A stretch of DNA of 64,000 nt from Dactylorhiza incarnata (taxonomy: Eukaryota > Streptophyta > Magnoliopsida > Asparagales > Orchidaceae). Under the pieces are notes generated by a model. That model did no database searches. It was not told the origin of the DNA and saw nothing but the letters and a program-made list of their open reading frames with translations. Numbering within the stretch: position 1 is the stretch's first letter; each line of letters starts with the position of its first letter. Made by a program: the position numbers and the translations under genes. Positions 9,592-21,818 of this stretch are shown here, piece after piece. The stretch lies in contig JAWHQI010000239.1 in assembly GCA_033032865.1 (NCBI GenBank), forward strand, positions 62,001 through 126,000. The letters are read 5' to 3'.

Positions 9592-12500
9592 ATGTCAGAC
9601 CGTCAGTTCGCCCTTGGAGACCGCTCCGATCGTAGCGAGGACTCTCTGTGGGAAGCCCTGGAGCAGTCAAAAAGAGAAGCCGAGCGGGCTCAGAGGGCCA
9701 CTAATCAGCGCCTTGAAGAGATCAGTCGGGCTTTAGCAATACTAACTGAGCGACTAGTTCCGCAACAACCCGCGGCTAATCGGGCGGTGACCCCGGTTCT
9801 TCCTCCACCTCCTCCTTACTCGCTACCGCAGGCCGCTAATTTCCAGCTCCAGCAAGAAGATCCTGCGGCTAGGGAAAACTTCTATCAGGAAGCCGCGCAC
9901 AACATGCCAGCCCGAGTCCTCGACTTCCAGGGGGCGACTTCTCACGCCGCCCATATTCCCTACCCGCAGGAAGGCGCGGCCCGTCTCTCCTACCCGCCTG
10001 AAGTTCCTACTCATCACTCCTACCCGCCAGAAGTAGCCGCCCGGTCTTCTTACCAGGCGACTTGTCCGCGAGTAGTCGCAGCTCCAGCGGCTTATTGCTC
10101 TACTCCTCTATATGAAGATATGGAAGAGACCTCTCCCTTTGTGGACAAAGTCAGAGGAGAGCCTGCCCCCAATAATTTCAGGGAACCTCGCCTGCCAGCA
10201 TTCAATGGAGAGACGGATCCCACGGTTCATTTACAAGCTTTCGAGTCAGCTGTTGCTCTCAGAACCTTGACTGATGCAACCAAGTGCAAGCTTCTGGTGA
10301 CCTCCTTTGAAGGGCAAGCGAGGGAATGGTTTTACGGTCTGCATCCCAGATCGATCCGTTGTTTCACAGAGCTGCGAAGAGAATTCCTGCTAAGATTCTC
10401 CACTTCAAGGAAAAGAAAGAGCGGCCCGGCAGCCCTTTTCGATATAAAACAACGGGAAGGCGAGACATGGGCTCGTTTTGTGGATCGATTCCAGAGAGAG
10501 ATCATGGAAATTCAGAATGTGGACCCGGAACTGTATAGGGTGGCCCTCATCCATGGCCTAAGGGAGGGCCCCCTAAAATTTGAAGCAAATATAAGGGAGC
10601 CTAAGACTTATCAAGAGATGATAAGTTTGGCAAATATGTTTATCAGAGGAGAGAAGAGCAATCCAGACTACGTCGCAAAGCTGGTAAGCGACAAGGAGTC
10701 ATCGAAATCATCCTTCCGTCATCCACCATCGAATCAGTCTCACTTCGAACCCCGCTCCCAAAGGGGGAGGAACTACAAAAACAAGCAACCATTTATGGGC
10801 CATCAGCGGTTTCAAGATCAGAAGCCACCGTTGGCCATCGCTCCCGCTCCATCCGCTCCCCTTCCACAAATCATGCCGGTATATTTACCACAGTATGCCG
10901 CGCAGCCACCTCCAATCATTCCATCAACCCAATACGATGATTCGCAAGACTCATTCACTCCCCTAAATGTCACCATGGACGAGGTAGTCCAGATTCTGCA
11001 AAAGAGGCCAGATTTCAAAAGGCATGCTCCCCTGAAGTCGGATATTCGTAATCGGAATCCGAACCTTTATTGCGAATATCACAAAGAAGGGGGGCATTTA
11101 ACTGAAGACTGCCGGGCCCTTCGTTTGCTCATAGAAAGACTTCTGGGAGAAGGAAAGCTCCGGGGTCTAATAAGGAAAGATAAAACTGCTGAGCCAACCA
11201 CCGAGAAGAAGAAGGAGAAGGAAACAGTAGAAGTAACCTGGGAATGCGCCGACGTCGAGGACGCCGGCTATTATGGCGATATCCACCCTTCTACCGAATG
11301 CATCGAAGTCAATGATGTGGGCCCCTTAGGGGACATCTATTGTATCCATGGGGGAGATGGAGCAGAATCATCTCGCAAATCCAGCATTGCGAGAGTTCTA
11401 AAGCAGGAAGTAGCGGCCACTACAAGCTCTCCTCCCGAAAGCACTATTGTCACGTTTGGTCAGGATGACCTTCCCCCCAATGCTAATCCTTTCGATGATG
11501 CGGTGGTTATCAGGGCCGTCATTGAAAACTATACCGTCCACAAGATTCTGATTGATACTGGCAGCTCCGTCAATCTCCTTTTCCGCCCATCTTTCGAAGC
11601 CCTGAAGACTGGAAAGCATTTGCTTCCCACCGATGGGCCCCTCTACGGTTTTTCTGGGGAGAAGAAGGAAGTAGAGGGTTCAGTGAAGCTCCTGGTCTCT
11701 CTCGGAGGAGTGATAAAATTGATCAATTTTGTGGTAGTAGATGCTCCAAGTAACTACTGCGCCATCTTCGGGAGGCCGATTCTCAATGCGTATAGGGCGG
11801 TAGTGTCCACCTTTCATCTTGCCCTCAAGTTTGCTGCTGAAGGAAAACAATATCGGGTTAGGAGCAACCCCAAAGTAGCTCGGGAGTGCTACGTCCGAAC
11901 TGTCAACATGGTCACTGACGTTCCGCTTCCCAAAATCACGGATAAGGTGCTGGAGGTGGCCGAGTCTCCAGAGGCCGCCGAGGAAGGAAAAGATCGAGAA
12001 GGGGCTCACTTGGAACCTGCCCAAGTGACTCAAGATGTTCCTATCGCTGAAGGGGCAGAAAAGAAGCTGGTCATTAACGCTGAGTTATCAGAGGAGGAGA
12101 AAGTGGAGCTAATCTCTTGCCTACTGGGGAATCTGGATATCTTCGCTTGGTCAGCGGAGGATATGCCTGGAGTGGATCCAGACGTGGCTTGTCATCATCT
12201 AAACGTATCTCCTGAGTTCAAGCCCGTCCAACAAAAGAAGAGAGAAGTGGCGACCAAGCTGGCGTTGCCCATCAGAGAGAAGGTTTCCAAACTCCTAAAA
12301 GCGGGTTTCATTTCTGAAATTCAATATCCCACGTGGATGTCGAACGTTGTAATGGTTAAAAAATCTGGTGGGAAGTGGCGCATGTGCGTAGACTTCACCA
12401 AACTTAATAAAGCGTGCCCTAAAGATTGTTACCCTTTGCCTCGGATAGATGTTTTAGTTGATTCCGCGGTTGGGTATGGTTTTATGAGTTTCCTCGATGC

Positions 12501-15065
12501 CTTCTCCGGGTATCATCAAATTAAAATGCACAAGCCTGACATCCCGCATACCTCATTTATCACAAACGATGGGTGTTACTGCTATCTCGTAATGCCCTTT
12601 GGTCTTAAAAACGCGGGTGCAACATATCAAAGAATGATGGATACCGTCTTTAAACATCAAAAGGGCAGGAATCTCGAAGTTTACGTTGATGACCTTCTTC
12701 TCAAAAGTAAAACTTTCTCATTACACTTGAAAGACCTCGTAGAGACGTTCGCTACTCTACGGGGCTTCAAGTTAAAATTGAACCCATTAAAATGTGTGTT
12801 CGGGGCGAATAAGGGAAAATTTCTTGGACATCTTCTGACTCCTGATGGCCTTGCACCAAATCCAGATAAGGTGAAGGCCATCCTTGATATGACCCCTCCT
12901 CGAAATACTAAAAAAGTTCAACAACTTGGGGGAAGATTGGCAGGATTGAGCAGGTTTATCTCTAAATCCGGAGATAAAAGTGCCTCATTCTTTAAAATAT
13001 TGCGAAAGGGATCAAAGTTCGAATGGAGCGAGGAATGTAACAAGGCTTTCGAGCAACTAAAGGGACAGTTAACTTCGACTCCACTACTCCAAAGTCCCCG
13101 TGAGGGGGAAGAGCTATTCTTGTATCTAGGAGTCGGACCAGAAGCGTTGAGTTCTGTCCTTGTTCGGGAAGAGAAGAGGAGGCAGTTTCCAATATACTAT
13201 GTCAGCCACATCCTTAAAGACGCCGAAACCAGATATTTGATCTTGGAGAAACTGGCCTTGGCTTTGGTTATGTCTGCGCGAAGGCTTCGCCCTTATTTTC
13301 AGGCTCATTCCATCCAAGTTGTTACAGATCATCCTCTAAAGAGTATTCTTGAAAAACCAGATCATTCAGGGAGGTTGGTGAAATGGGCTATTGAACTAAG
13401 CGAATTTGAGATATCATATATCCCCCGAACAGCAATCAAAGCACAAATCCTGGCAGACTTCCTGGTAGATACAACAGAGCTTAATCCAGAACAGGCGGTA
13501 CAATCTCCTCTGGCTTGGGTCATTTATGTGGATGGGGCTTCTGGCAAAAACTCCGTGGGAGCCGGAGTAGTGTTGATCAGTCCAAATGGCATCAGGCTGG
13601 AGCAAGCTATCAAGTTCTTCTTCCCAGTCACGAATAACCAGGCAGAGTATGAAGCACTTCTGGCTGGGTTAAGGCTCGCGAAAGAGTTGGGTATAGAATA
13701 TGTGCATGTTAGAACTGATTCATTGGTGATGGCTTCCCAAGTCTTGGGAAATTATGAGACAAGGGAGCCGATTCTGCGAAAGTATCTGCTATTAGCCAAA
13801 AAGGAAATCGGAAGATTCAAGTCATTTATTATCGAGCACATCCCAAGAACGCAAAATGAGGAGGCAGATTAATTGTCGAAGTTCGGTCTTCCATCAGGGG
13901 GAGTGACCTTTGAACTTTTTTATCCGGCAATAAACGAGGCAGAACTCATGCAGATTGATCATAATCCTTCATGGAAGGATCCTTATGAGTTGTTTCTATC
14001 AAAAGGAGAGTTTCACCATTCTATCAAAGATCGGAGAAGATTCAAAAGGAAGGCGGCATATTATTATCTGATAGCAGGAATACTCTACAGAAAAACTTTG
14101 ATTTCCCCCTCAGCACGATGTGTTTCGGAAGAAGAAATCCCTATCGTACTCCAGGAAGTTCACTCTGGGGAGTGTGGTAGTCATTCAGGGGCAAGAACCT
14201 TAGAAAAGAGGATTCTGCGGCAGGGATATTTTTGGCCGACCATGAGAAAGGATGCTGAAGCATTTGCCAGGAGGTGTGTGCAGTGCCAAAAGTTCGCTCC
14301 TCTTCAGCACCTGCCCGCTCAGTCGCTTAGGTCAATAACGGCACCCTGGCCCTTTGCGGTTTGGGGGATGGATCTCATCGGGCCCTTTCCAATGGCCAGC
14401 GGTCAGCGCCGCTTTATCATAGTGATGATTGACTACTTCAGCAAATGGATCGAGGCTAAGGCACTGGCAAGAACTACTACCCAAATCATCAGGAACTTCA
14501 TCTGGGGAGAAATTGTCTGTCGACACAGAATTCCGCTGGCAATCGTCACTGATAATGGTCCACAATTCAATAATCCTGAGATGATAAAATTCTGCGACCA
14601 GGTCGGAATTGACCTGCGGTTCTCCTCGGTACATCATCCAAGGACCAATGGCCAGGTAGAAGCAGCCAACAGACAAATCCAGCAGCTCTTGAAGAAAAAG
14701 GTTTGGAATCAGAAGGGAAACTGGGCAGATCAACTTCCTTCCATCCTTTGGACCCTTCGTACTACTCCATCTTCAGCTACAGGGGAAACACCGTTCAAAC
14801 TATCTCATGGCTCAGAGGCTGTTGTTCCTGTGGAATTTGAAGTAGCCACTCCAAGAGTTGTGTACGGAAAAGAAGGAGGAGAATCATGGATGGAATGCAA
14901 TGACGAGGCTATCAAATACAGTTTGGATCTAATCGAAGAACTTCAGGATGAGGCAACAATTAGACAAGAAGAAGTTAAAAGGAGGATGGCGAAATACTTC
15001 GACAAAAATGTCAGGGTAAAGCATTTCACGGTTGGCGACGTCGTACTAAAAAAGGTTGATGCAGC
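9592..15065 (+). pseudogene. gag-pol: gag-pol polyprotein of the outer element (stop codon; interrupted)
   Basis: The start ATG at 9592 (MSDRQFALGDRSDRSEDSLW) is the one shared with the inner element. Order: coiled N-terminus and proline-rich stretch; gag domain about residues 228-304; a CEYHKEGGHLTEDC zinc-knuckle variant (C-H-H-C); aspartic protease DTGSS at residue 655; reverse transcriptase with YVDD at 1031; RT-linked RNase H about 1157-1290; a second RNase H starting YVDGAS near 1313; integrase with HHCC finger (about 14160-14300) and catalytic Asp 14371, Asp 14551, Glu 14659 (D-x35-E). A TAA at 13870-13872, where the inner element has GAA, stops translation between the second RNase H and integrase. 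At 15065 the inner element breaks the frame; the last 53 codons resume at 28981. Apart from these two lesions the frame is open. Confidence 0.93.
15061..15065. repeat. Target-site duplication GCAGC of the inner element (left copy)
   Basis: GCAGC immediately left of the inner element and again at 28976-28980 immediately right of it. Removing the insert and one copy joins the outer integrase frame without a shift (VDA then AARAGN). Confidence 0.93.
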
Positions 15066-15901
15066 TGTTCGATTCAAAAGTGCGCTCACGAAGAAAATCG
15101 AGGGCTGCGGATTATCGGTTACTATTTGGTTAGAGAATTTAGACCGCTAGCAGCGGTCGAGGCCGGACTTCGCCCGCCGCGGCAAATGCCACTCTTGCGA
15201 CGGGCTTTCCTTTGATTGAAAAGTAGCGGTTACAAGTGCAGGAAAGCAGAAGCCGGCCGGTCAAACAGTTCGCGAGACCAGAAACTCGAGACCGGAGCTC
15301 CGACAAGCGAGCTCTTCGATTCGAGTGTGCGTGTCTTGTGAACAGTGCCGCCCCCTATTTATAGGCTTGGGGGCCTGCCCGAATGGGCAGGGATAAAATA
15401 ACCACCTGCCCGGGTACAGGAGAAACGGGCAGGCGGTGACGGGATGCACAAGGAAGAAAAAAGAAAGAAGCCGCGCGGCTTGGCGGCTTGCTCTTCCGAC
15501 CTGTCTTGCTTGAGGCTGAGGACACCGGGGCCAAGTCAATAATGCAGACCGCGCGGTTTGGAGATTGAGGCCGCGGTCTGCCTTCTGGTCATGACTTAGC
15601 CGATCTTCACGAGGTAACTTGGATAGCCTTTGATCTGGAGCCCCGGCCTGTTCTTCGGGGCTGGAACCTCGAGTTTCTATGGGACAACCCGCGCAGCCTT
15701 CTAGCTGAGACTGCGGATGAACTTTTTGCCTTAGCTCTTGACGATCTTCTCCCTTTGGGGGCGATCCGGAAATGACACCAGGCCGCCCGGCCTGGCCCTT
15801 CTTGAACTGGGAACTGCTGATCCCGGGACCCAGCGGCCTGACCCAGGAGTTCGAGCGGTCTGCTAATGGTCCAACCCAAGAAGCGGTTTTCCGGGCAAAC
15901 A
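15066..15901 (-). repeat. 3' LTR of the inner element, 836 bp
   Basis: On the minus strand it begins TGTTTGCCCGGAAAACCGCT and ends GAATCGAACA. TATA box at 15356-15363; the GC-rich stem-loop is retained. The last ~80 bp differ from the outer LTR (ending CGTGAGCGCACTTTTGAATC then GAACA instead of CTCGGACTCAACA), so this is a distinct LTR subfamily with near-identical U3 and R. Confidence 0.95.
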
Positions 15902-15911
15902 TAATCCCCGC

Positions 15912-15945
15912 ATATTTTCAAATCTCAAGAGAATTTCGAAAATAT
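15912..15945. repeat. 34-bp palindrome next to the inner 3' LTR
   Basis: Plus strand ATATTTTCAAATC ... GAATTTCGAAAATAT. Ten bases (TAATCCCCGC; GCGGGGATTA in element sense) separate it from the LTR. A normal polypurine tract is not obvious; GCGGGGA is the only purine-rich run. Confidence 0.7.
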
Positions 15946-15986
15946 TAGCTTTGACCGGGAGACCGCATCCGACCTGCCTTAAATTC

Positions 15987-15994
15987 TATAAGAG
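15987..15994 (+). promoter_or_regulatory. TATA box of antisense gene A (inner)
   Basis: TATAAGAG within AAATTCTATAAGAGAGCC, 103 bp upstream of the gene A start at 16090. The same sequence and spacing occur in the outer copy (minus, 35157-35166). It implies a promoter between LTR and gene A reading into the element. Confidence 0.55.
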
Positions 15995-16089
15995 AGCCAG
16001 AGAATTCATTCTGCGGAGTTTTTCCTGAAATCACGGGGTATTACTCGCCAGTTGCGATTAGAATTTTTAAGACCGGCGATTCTTCAGCA

Positions 16090-18108
16090 ATGGACTTCTT
16101 AGACGCTGTGCTAGACCGCGTGGATCCCAGCGGAGATCAGAAGAGGGCGGAAGATAAGAGGCGCGAGCCGTCGGAGAAGTCGAATAAGGAGACAGAAAAG
16201 CAAGACCGGAAGGACCGGAAAAAGAGAAAGCGGGCCGAGAAGGCCGCAGCGGATAGCCTCAAACCGGTCGTGGACTTAACAACTCCCAAGACTCCTGCAG
16301 AGCCCGTGGCGAACAGTTCGAGGCCTCTTCTTGGTGACCCGCTGATTCCTTCAGAAGACCCTGGTCAACAGGTCGCCAACCCGCTGAACAAAGAGGAGAC
16401 CGCTCCTCCTGAAAAAGCTGATACCGGTAGCCCTTCGAAGAAGACCGGCGAAAACGACTCGTTTGGCATGGAGATTACTCCTTCTGGGAACCCCCATCTG
16501 CTAGTTAGAAACTTGGAGGAAGAGGCGGTCAACTCCCCAAGGGCGGGCGATCTGAATACCCCTTTGTCCGTGGACGACTACCCCAGCCCTTCCAAAGAAG
16601 TTAGCCCAGCTCCGAGCAAGAAGGAGAGGAAAAGGAAGAAGACCGGGTCCGTGACCGAGTGGATAACGAAGAAAGTCAAGAGGTTAGCCGCTAAGGAAAG
16701 GGCGGCTCTTAAGAAACCGACCGAATCCCTCCTCCAGACCAATTCGCGACTAAAGGAGGAGCTAGGCCTTGCGACTCCTCCATCCAACAAGTCAAACGAA
16801 TCACCGGCTACCCCTGATACGAAACCGGGCGAACTGCCTCCGGACTCGGCGAGCAGCTTATCTTTTAATGGGATCTTCAGGGGTATGGATGAGCTGGTGA
16901 AGCGAGATCAGCTTCTTGACAGCCCGATTGTTTCCAGACAAAATCCCTCTGCCACTGATAATACAGTCCGGCCTGAAGAGACCGCTCGGACGGAGGCCGA
17001 AGAACGAGAAGCTGCCGCCCGGACTGCCTTGGAGGTCGAAGAGAGAACGAGGGAGCTTGAAGAAGTGCTGAAAGCGCGGGAGGAAGTTCCCCCAGCGATG
17101 ACCGGGGAAGAAATAATGATGGTGAAGAAGGAGGGGCGGAACGAACTTTGAACAAGCCGCCGCGGCCTGATCCTCTTGTGGCAGGTAAGGGCTCCACGGA
17201 CTATAAAGCAGTCCGCTTCTCCATTCCGCGGCCTCGCCATAATAAATTAGGGAATCCGGAACGGTCTAAGTGGCCTGTCCGTCCAGGCACTGCTCTTGTA
17301 TTTATGTTCATTTGTATATATATATATATGGCGTTGCATGCTCTTACTTTTCATAATCGAGCGGCTTCTTTCAGATAGCGTGGATCAGGTTACGAAGCCG
17401 GGCGACCTTGAGGCCAGCCTGCCTCCGTTGGTTCCACTGATTCCAACCAGTACAACGACTTTGCCGGAAGGACCGCAGCTGTTTGACCATCTCGAGGAAG
17501 ATCTGGTCAACCTGAGAGCCCGCTTGAAGGAGGTAGAAGACCGGGAGGCCGCCACTCGGACCGTTCTGGAGGCTGAGCAGATTGCGAGGAAGAAGGCTGA
17601 AGAGGCGCTGAAGGCGCAGTCGGAGATCAACAGGAAATCTGGCTCAGAAAAGGAGAAAGTCCTGGAGACTCAGCTTGAGGCCGCGCGGGCAGCAGTGGTG
17701 GCTACGCGAGCTGCTCTAACTGCTCAACTGGAGAAGGAGAAGAGAGCCTCTGCTAAATTTGAGAGCGACTCGAAATATTACCAGGATAAATTTCTGCGTT
17801 TAACCAGAGAAGTCGCCGCTGGTCGGCGAAATATGAACGATGGGGTGGTAGCTGTTAGCCGCCCGACTATTGGAGCGGGCTCGAATCCTCCCCCAGTCCG
17901 GGCGGCTGATCCAATGATTGACGAGGCCGCCGCAACCCCCCGTATGATTGCTGCTACGCGGGTCGAAAGGGATGCCGGGCGGCTTCATAGCACAATCAAC
18001 CACCTTCATTATCATACAAGCCAGATTTACTCTCTCCTGAACACAACCAGTGACCAGGTCGCGCGACTTCACAGAGAGGATGTCTCCCCAGAACGCCGTC
18101 AGCCGTGA
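16090..18108 (+). pseudogene. Antisense gene A of the inner element (coiled-coil protein; 1-bp frameshift)
   Basis: Gene A runs opposite to the gag-pol of its own element. Exon 1 is 16090-17184, intron 17185-17374 (GTAAGG...TTTCAG, with a short TA microsatellite), exon 2 17375-18108. Both splice sites match those of the outer copy. The product is basic near the N-terminus (KDRKKRKRAEK) and again mid-protein (KKERKRKKTGSVTEWITKKV), nuclear-localisation-like, then strongly heptad-like in exon 2 (NLRARLKEVEDREAATRTVL), ending SPERRQP. Compared with the outer copy, one base is missing near 17136, giving a TGA at 17149-17151 just before the donor; otherwise both exons are open. I do not recognise a catalytic domain or known family. 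Proteins of unknown role antisense to pol are known in Tat-lineage elements. Confidence 0.75.
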
Positions 18109-18456
18109 CCGGCCTTTGAGAACAATTTGTACGATAAGCGTGGCTTATTGGTTTGAACAATGTTTTCTGTCTTGTATTCTGGATAACTCGTGCGGTCTCT
18201 TATTTAACCGCTATACTTTGTGTTCTGTTTTAGATCTCATGCTTTATTCGAACCGACTTCACGTCGCTCGATCTGTGATGTATGCTTGCTTCTGTTTTCC
18301 TGGATGCCTTTGCTTCTTTTATTTTTCTGGTGAATCTAACCACTTAGGTCATTGACCGCGCGGTTAGAATGTATAGTCGCGATATGATTTTACTATTCAC
18401 AGATCATAGAAATCTATAAGTAGGGAATTCTTCGAAGTCATTCTCACGATTTCCGG
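18109..18456 (+). promoter_or_regulatory. Gene A 3' end and gene B promoter (inner)
   Basis: A 348-bp gap between the two antisense genes. TATAAGTA at 18415-18422 lies 42 bp before the gene B start. The 10-bp palindrome ACCGCGCGGT at 18355-18364 ends 51 bp upstream of the TATA box; the same pair with the same spacing occurs in the outer element (32835-32844 and 32777-32784, minus). Gene B therefore looks separately transcribed. Confidence 0.5.
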
Positions 18457-20325
18457 ATGGCGCGATCCAAGAACAAGTCGCAGCGACCTGTTAAAGTTAA
18501 AGCCGTCCGAGCTGATGCGGCCTTAGCATTCCATTCGGGGGACCATCCGGAATGCCGCCTTACTCAGAGCGAACTGGACGATTTCATCGCAAAACACATG
18601 GCAGGGAGTAATCTACTCGCGCGGCTTCCTCTACGCGATGAGCGGATTAACTCTTCCAATCCGCACCAGATAGCTATCCCGGCCGACCACTTCGAATATC
18701 GCTTCAAGTTTCCACTGCCGCTTGAAGTCATAGCCGTCTTCGACCATTACGGGGTCGTACCCGGTCAACTTCCACCGAACTCCATCGCCTCCATATATAG
18801 TTTCATCTCGTACCTGCGGTTCGAGCGGATCAGGTTCTCCCTTGACCTATTCAGAAAGTTCTTCTCGGTGCGGGCTGCCTCCGACTCGGGGACTTCAGCT
18901 TACAGGGGGCACCTCTACTTCGGCTGCCATGGGTTGAAGATCGTCAATTTGGCGAACAAAGTCTCCGACTGGTCGGAGCGGTTCGTAATGCTCGAAGGCA
19001 ACTTCGGACTGTTGCAGACCAACCCGCAAGTCCGAGGGGAAGAAGTTTTCCAGATCCCTCAGGTCGGAAAGATTGAGGCGGACACCTTCGCGTTCCTTGA
19101 GAACGAGCGGTTGGATATCAACCACTACATCCCGCTGTTCTCGGAGCTGGAGGATATCCTCCCTGAGCATAGTAAATTCTTTTTGACCGCCTGTATGTAA
19201 CCGCGCGGACTTCGTTATTTACACTTTTGTTTTCTCTTTACAGCTGCCCACGCCGTCCCTGCGAACAAGCCGGTCACGCCAGTCGTCCCGGTTTTGACTC
19301 AAAGGGAGAAGAGGCTAAAGCGAAACAGATCGCTATCGTCTGAGGAAGAAGGCCCGGCTTCTCCTGATGACTACGAGCTCCTTCGCTCTTGTGGGAACCC
19401 GCCCGACCTGCAGGGCAATCCGACCATCCTTTGGCATAGGGATGGAAGCCGGATCCGGGTATCCACCGCTCTTCCTCCATGGGGGAGCGACAAAATTGAA
19501 CGCCATGCCCTAGCCGCTGGGGCCGCCTTGTATGGTCGAAAGACTTTAAGGAAGCTGATGAGGACCCCTGAAGAAGAGCTCCCCCGGCTAGCGGCTCAAG
19601 CCGGCGCCTGGGGGTTTTCGGCCAACCACTTCATGGCCCTGGCGTATAAGCGGCTAGTTTCTGTTCAGAAACACCTGGTGAAGAAGTACGAGGAGCAGGC
19701 CGCGGAGAATACGCGGCTTCGAGAGGAGAATGCGCGGCTTCAAGAAGTCGTGGCGGTGAGTTTCTCACAAGACAACGCGGTTCCTTTTGTTTAGCCCGAG
19801 CGGCCTAATTCATTTTTCCCCTTCTTGCAGAAGCAATATGAGATGACCAACCCGGCTTTCCAAGATGAGGTGCTGCCTCATGTGGCCCAGGGGATCAACA
19901 AAGCCTTGGGTCTTATGGAAGACCGGGGCGGTCTGACCGAAGGGTTCGAGGGTACCACCTTCTCCGACCTCTTCCCCACCTTGAAGACTCAACTTGACGA
20001 AATCAGCCGAAGGCAAAAAGGAAAGACTAAGGTGGGCGAGGAGGCGGAGGCCGATGCGGGCAGGGAGATCGTGCTCCATCAAGGAGGCGATGGAAGTGGT
20101 GAAGCCGCTGAAGAAGCCGACGCGGATGGTGATGCCAGCGACGACGACGACGAGGACAGCTTGTCCTCTGGAACCACCGGTTCTGCAAGCAAGACCGGGC
20201 GGTCTAGTGACAGCAGTTCATCCGGCTCCTCCTCATTAAGCGAAGGTTATTCGCCGGAGGCTGACATCGATGGTGCGGACTCAAATTCTCCTGTCAAGAA
20301 GAAGAAGAAAGAATCGGCAGACTAG
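18457..20325 (+). CDS. Antisense gene B: spliced transposase_28-like coiled-coil protein (intact)
   Basis: Encoded opposite to gag-pol. Exons 18457-19171, 19244-19755 and 19831-20325 join in frame to 573 codons. Introns of 72 bp (GTAAATTC...TTACAG) and 75 bp (GTGAGTTT...TTGCAG) are conserved in size and place in the outer copy. Residues about 60-180 resemble the plant 'putative gypsy type transposon' domain (Pfam Transposase_28), with FKFPLPLEVIAVFDHYGVVP at 83-102 followed by GQLPPNS. Exon 2 ends in a coiled coil (KKYEEQAAENTRLREENARL). Exon 3 carries an acidic Asp/Glu run near residue 512, a serine tract, and a lysine tail (PVKKKKKESAD). No nuclease residues are evident, so the family name should not be read as transposase activity. 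A DNA- or chromatin-binding or regulatory role is inference. Confidence 0.75.
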
Positions 20326-20789
20326 TGCCCTTGTCTTTTGTTTTAATTTTTGTAACCGCCGGTTTCTTTTTGTTGGCCGGGCGGTCAATATTTTGTAAAC
20401 ACATTTTGAAAAAATGAAACAGAGATTTTACCTGTCTGATTGTCCTTCTATTATTACTTACTTGTGATACCTTGTCTCTTTTCTTTGCTCTTTATGATCC
20501 AACCGCGCGAACATCCTGGTCCGAGCATAAGTGATGATGAATTATCTTCGACGATCCTTTGTCCGAACCGTGCGATTACTTGTTTAGATCTCAACACGCC
20601 TAATTTCTGATAGTATGATCCATAACGCATAGACTTATGCGACTATAATATAGACCGGGCGGCTTCTTTTCATTTGAAGATACTTTATACTTGCTGCTAT
20701 AAATAATGAACAACTTTCAAGCGGTTCGAATTCAGTCCTGGCGAGCAAGCCATTGTGTCTAGAGATAATTTTCGCTAAGAAATAGCTTA

Positions 20790-21500
20790 ACCTGATCGGT
20801 TAGAGCACAATCCGAGCGACCATATATTCAGATCCAGAAATATCCAATTTCGACTATTCATTCAGGAATAGATAGTGCCCGGCCGGTTTAAAATTCAACC
20901 CGGGTCATATAGCCAGATCCAGAAATATCCAATTTCGACTATTCATTCAGGAATAGATAGTGCCCGGCCGGTTTAAAATTCAACCCGGATCATATAGCCA
21001 GATCCAGAAATACAACTTGATAGAATGGAGAGATAGATAGATCCGATTCAGTCAAAATGTAACCCGAGCGATCATATAATTAGCTCCAGAAATATTCAAT
21101 CTTTATAAAGGATGGATGATCCCCCCGGTTTGAATACAACCCGGACAATCAGATAATCAGCTTTGGAGATATCCAACTTAGTTTAAAGACAGACAGATTC
21201 GCCCGGCTAGAACACAATCCGGATAATCATATGACTAAATCTAAAAACATCCAACTTATTAAAGGTTGGATAGATAGATAAAACCGTCCGGCCAGAATGA
21301 GATCCGAGCAATTATATATATTAGTTCCAGAAATATCAATTTATAAAAGATGAATGGACCCGCCCGGCTTGAATGCCACCCGGGTAATAGATGATCGGTT
21401 CCGGAGATACCTAATTAAAAAATTGATAAGGTCGCCCGGTTGGATAACCACTCGGGTCATTATATAATTGCCAGGAAATATCCCAACTTATATCCAATCA
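20790..21500. repeat. Degenerate 70-85-bp tandem repeats (inner)
   Basis: Units carry CAGATCCAGAAATATCCAA and GCCCGG...AACCCGG. Two units are near identical (CAGATCC at 20829, 20914 and 20999, period 85); the others have diverged (for example near 21082 and 21152). The outer element has the same kind of array at about 30040-30480. Tandem repeats between pol and the 3' LTR are known from Retand elements. Confidence 0.7.
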
Positions 21501-21520
21501 GACCGTTCGGTTTGGATGTT

Positions 21521-21809
21521 CAGACCGCACGGTCTTAATATCATAACCCTTTATTAGGGTAGACGAACACCTGCACCTGTTCTAACCAAATCTTCCTCGA
21601 ATTGTTCTTATACAAGAAACCATAAGAGGCAAATGCCTCCCTGTAGAGAGAATAAAAAAGGTATGTACAGACCGCACGGTCTTAATAACCCTTTATTAGG
21701 GTAGACGAACACCTGCACCTGTTTTAACCAAATCTTCCTCGAATTGTTCTTATACAAGAAACCATAAGAGGCAAATGCCTCCCTGTAGAGAGAATAAAAA
21801 AGGTATGTA
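21521..21809. repeat. 147-bp direct duplication (inner)
   Basis: CAGACCGCACGGTCTTAATA starts at 21521 and again at 21668. The copies share TTAGGGTAGACGAACACCTG and run to GGTATGTACAG; the second lacks a few bases near its start. Each opens with the 14-bp palindrome AGACCGCACGGTCT. The outer element has a single, diverged counterpart. Confidence 0.8.
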
Positions 21810-21818
21810 CAGACTCAA

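Noticed and set aside
15261..15921. Open frames of 92-213 codons on the minus strand within LTRs (also 28335-28613, 9053-9331, 35619-35891)
   Set aside because: They cover U3/R of each LTR, follow its duplication, and contain no recognisable domain.
18457..20325. Calling gene B a functional transposase
   Set aside because: The resemblance is to a family named for gypsy-type elements; no catalytic triad or nuclease motif is visible.
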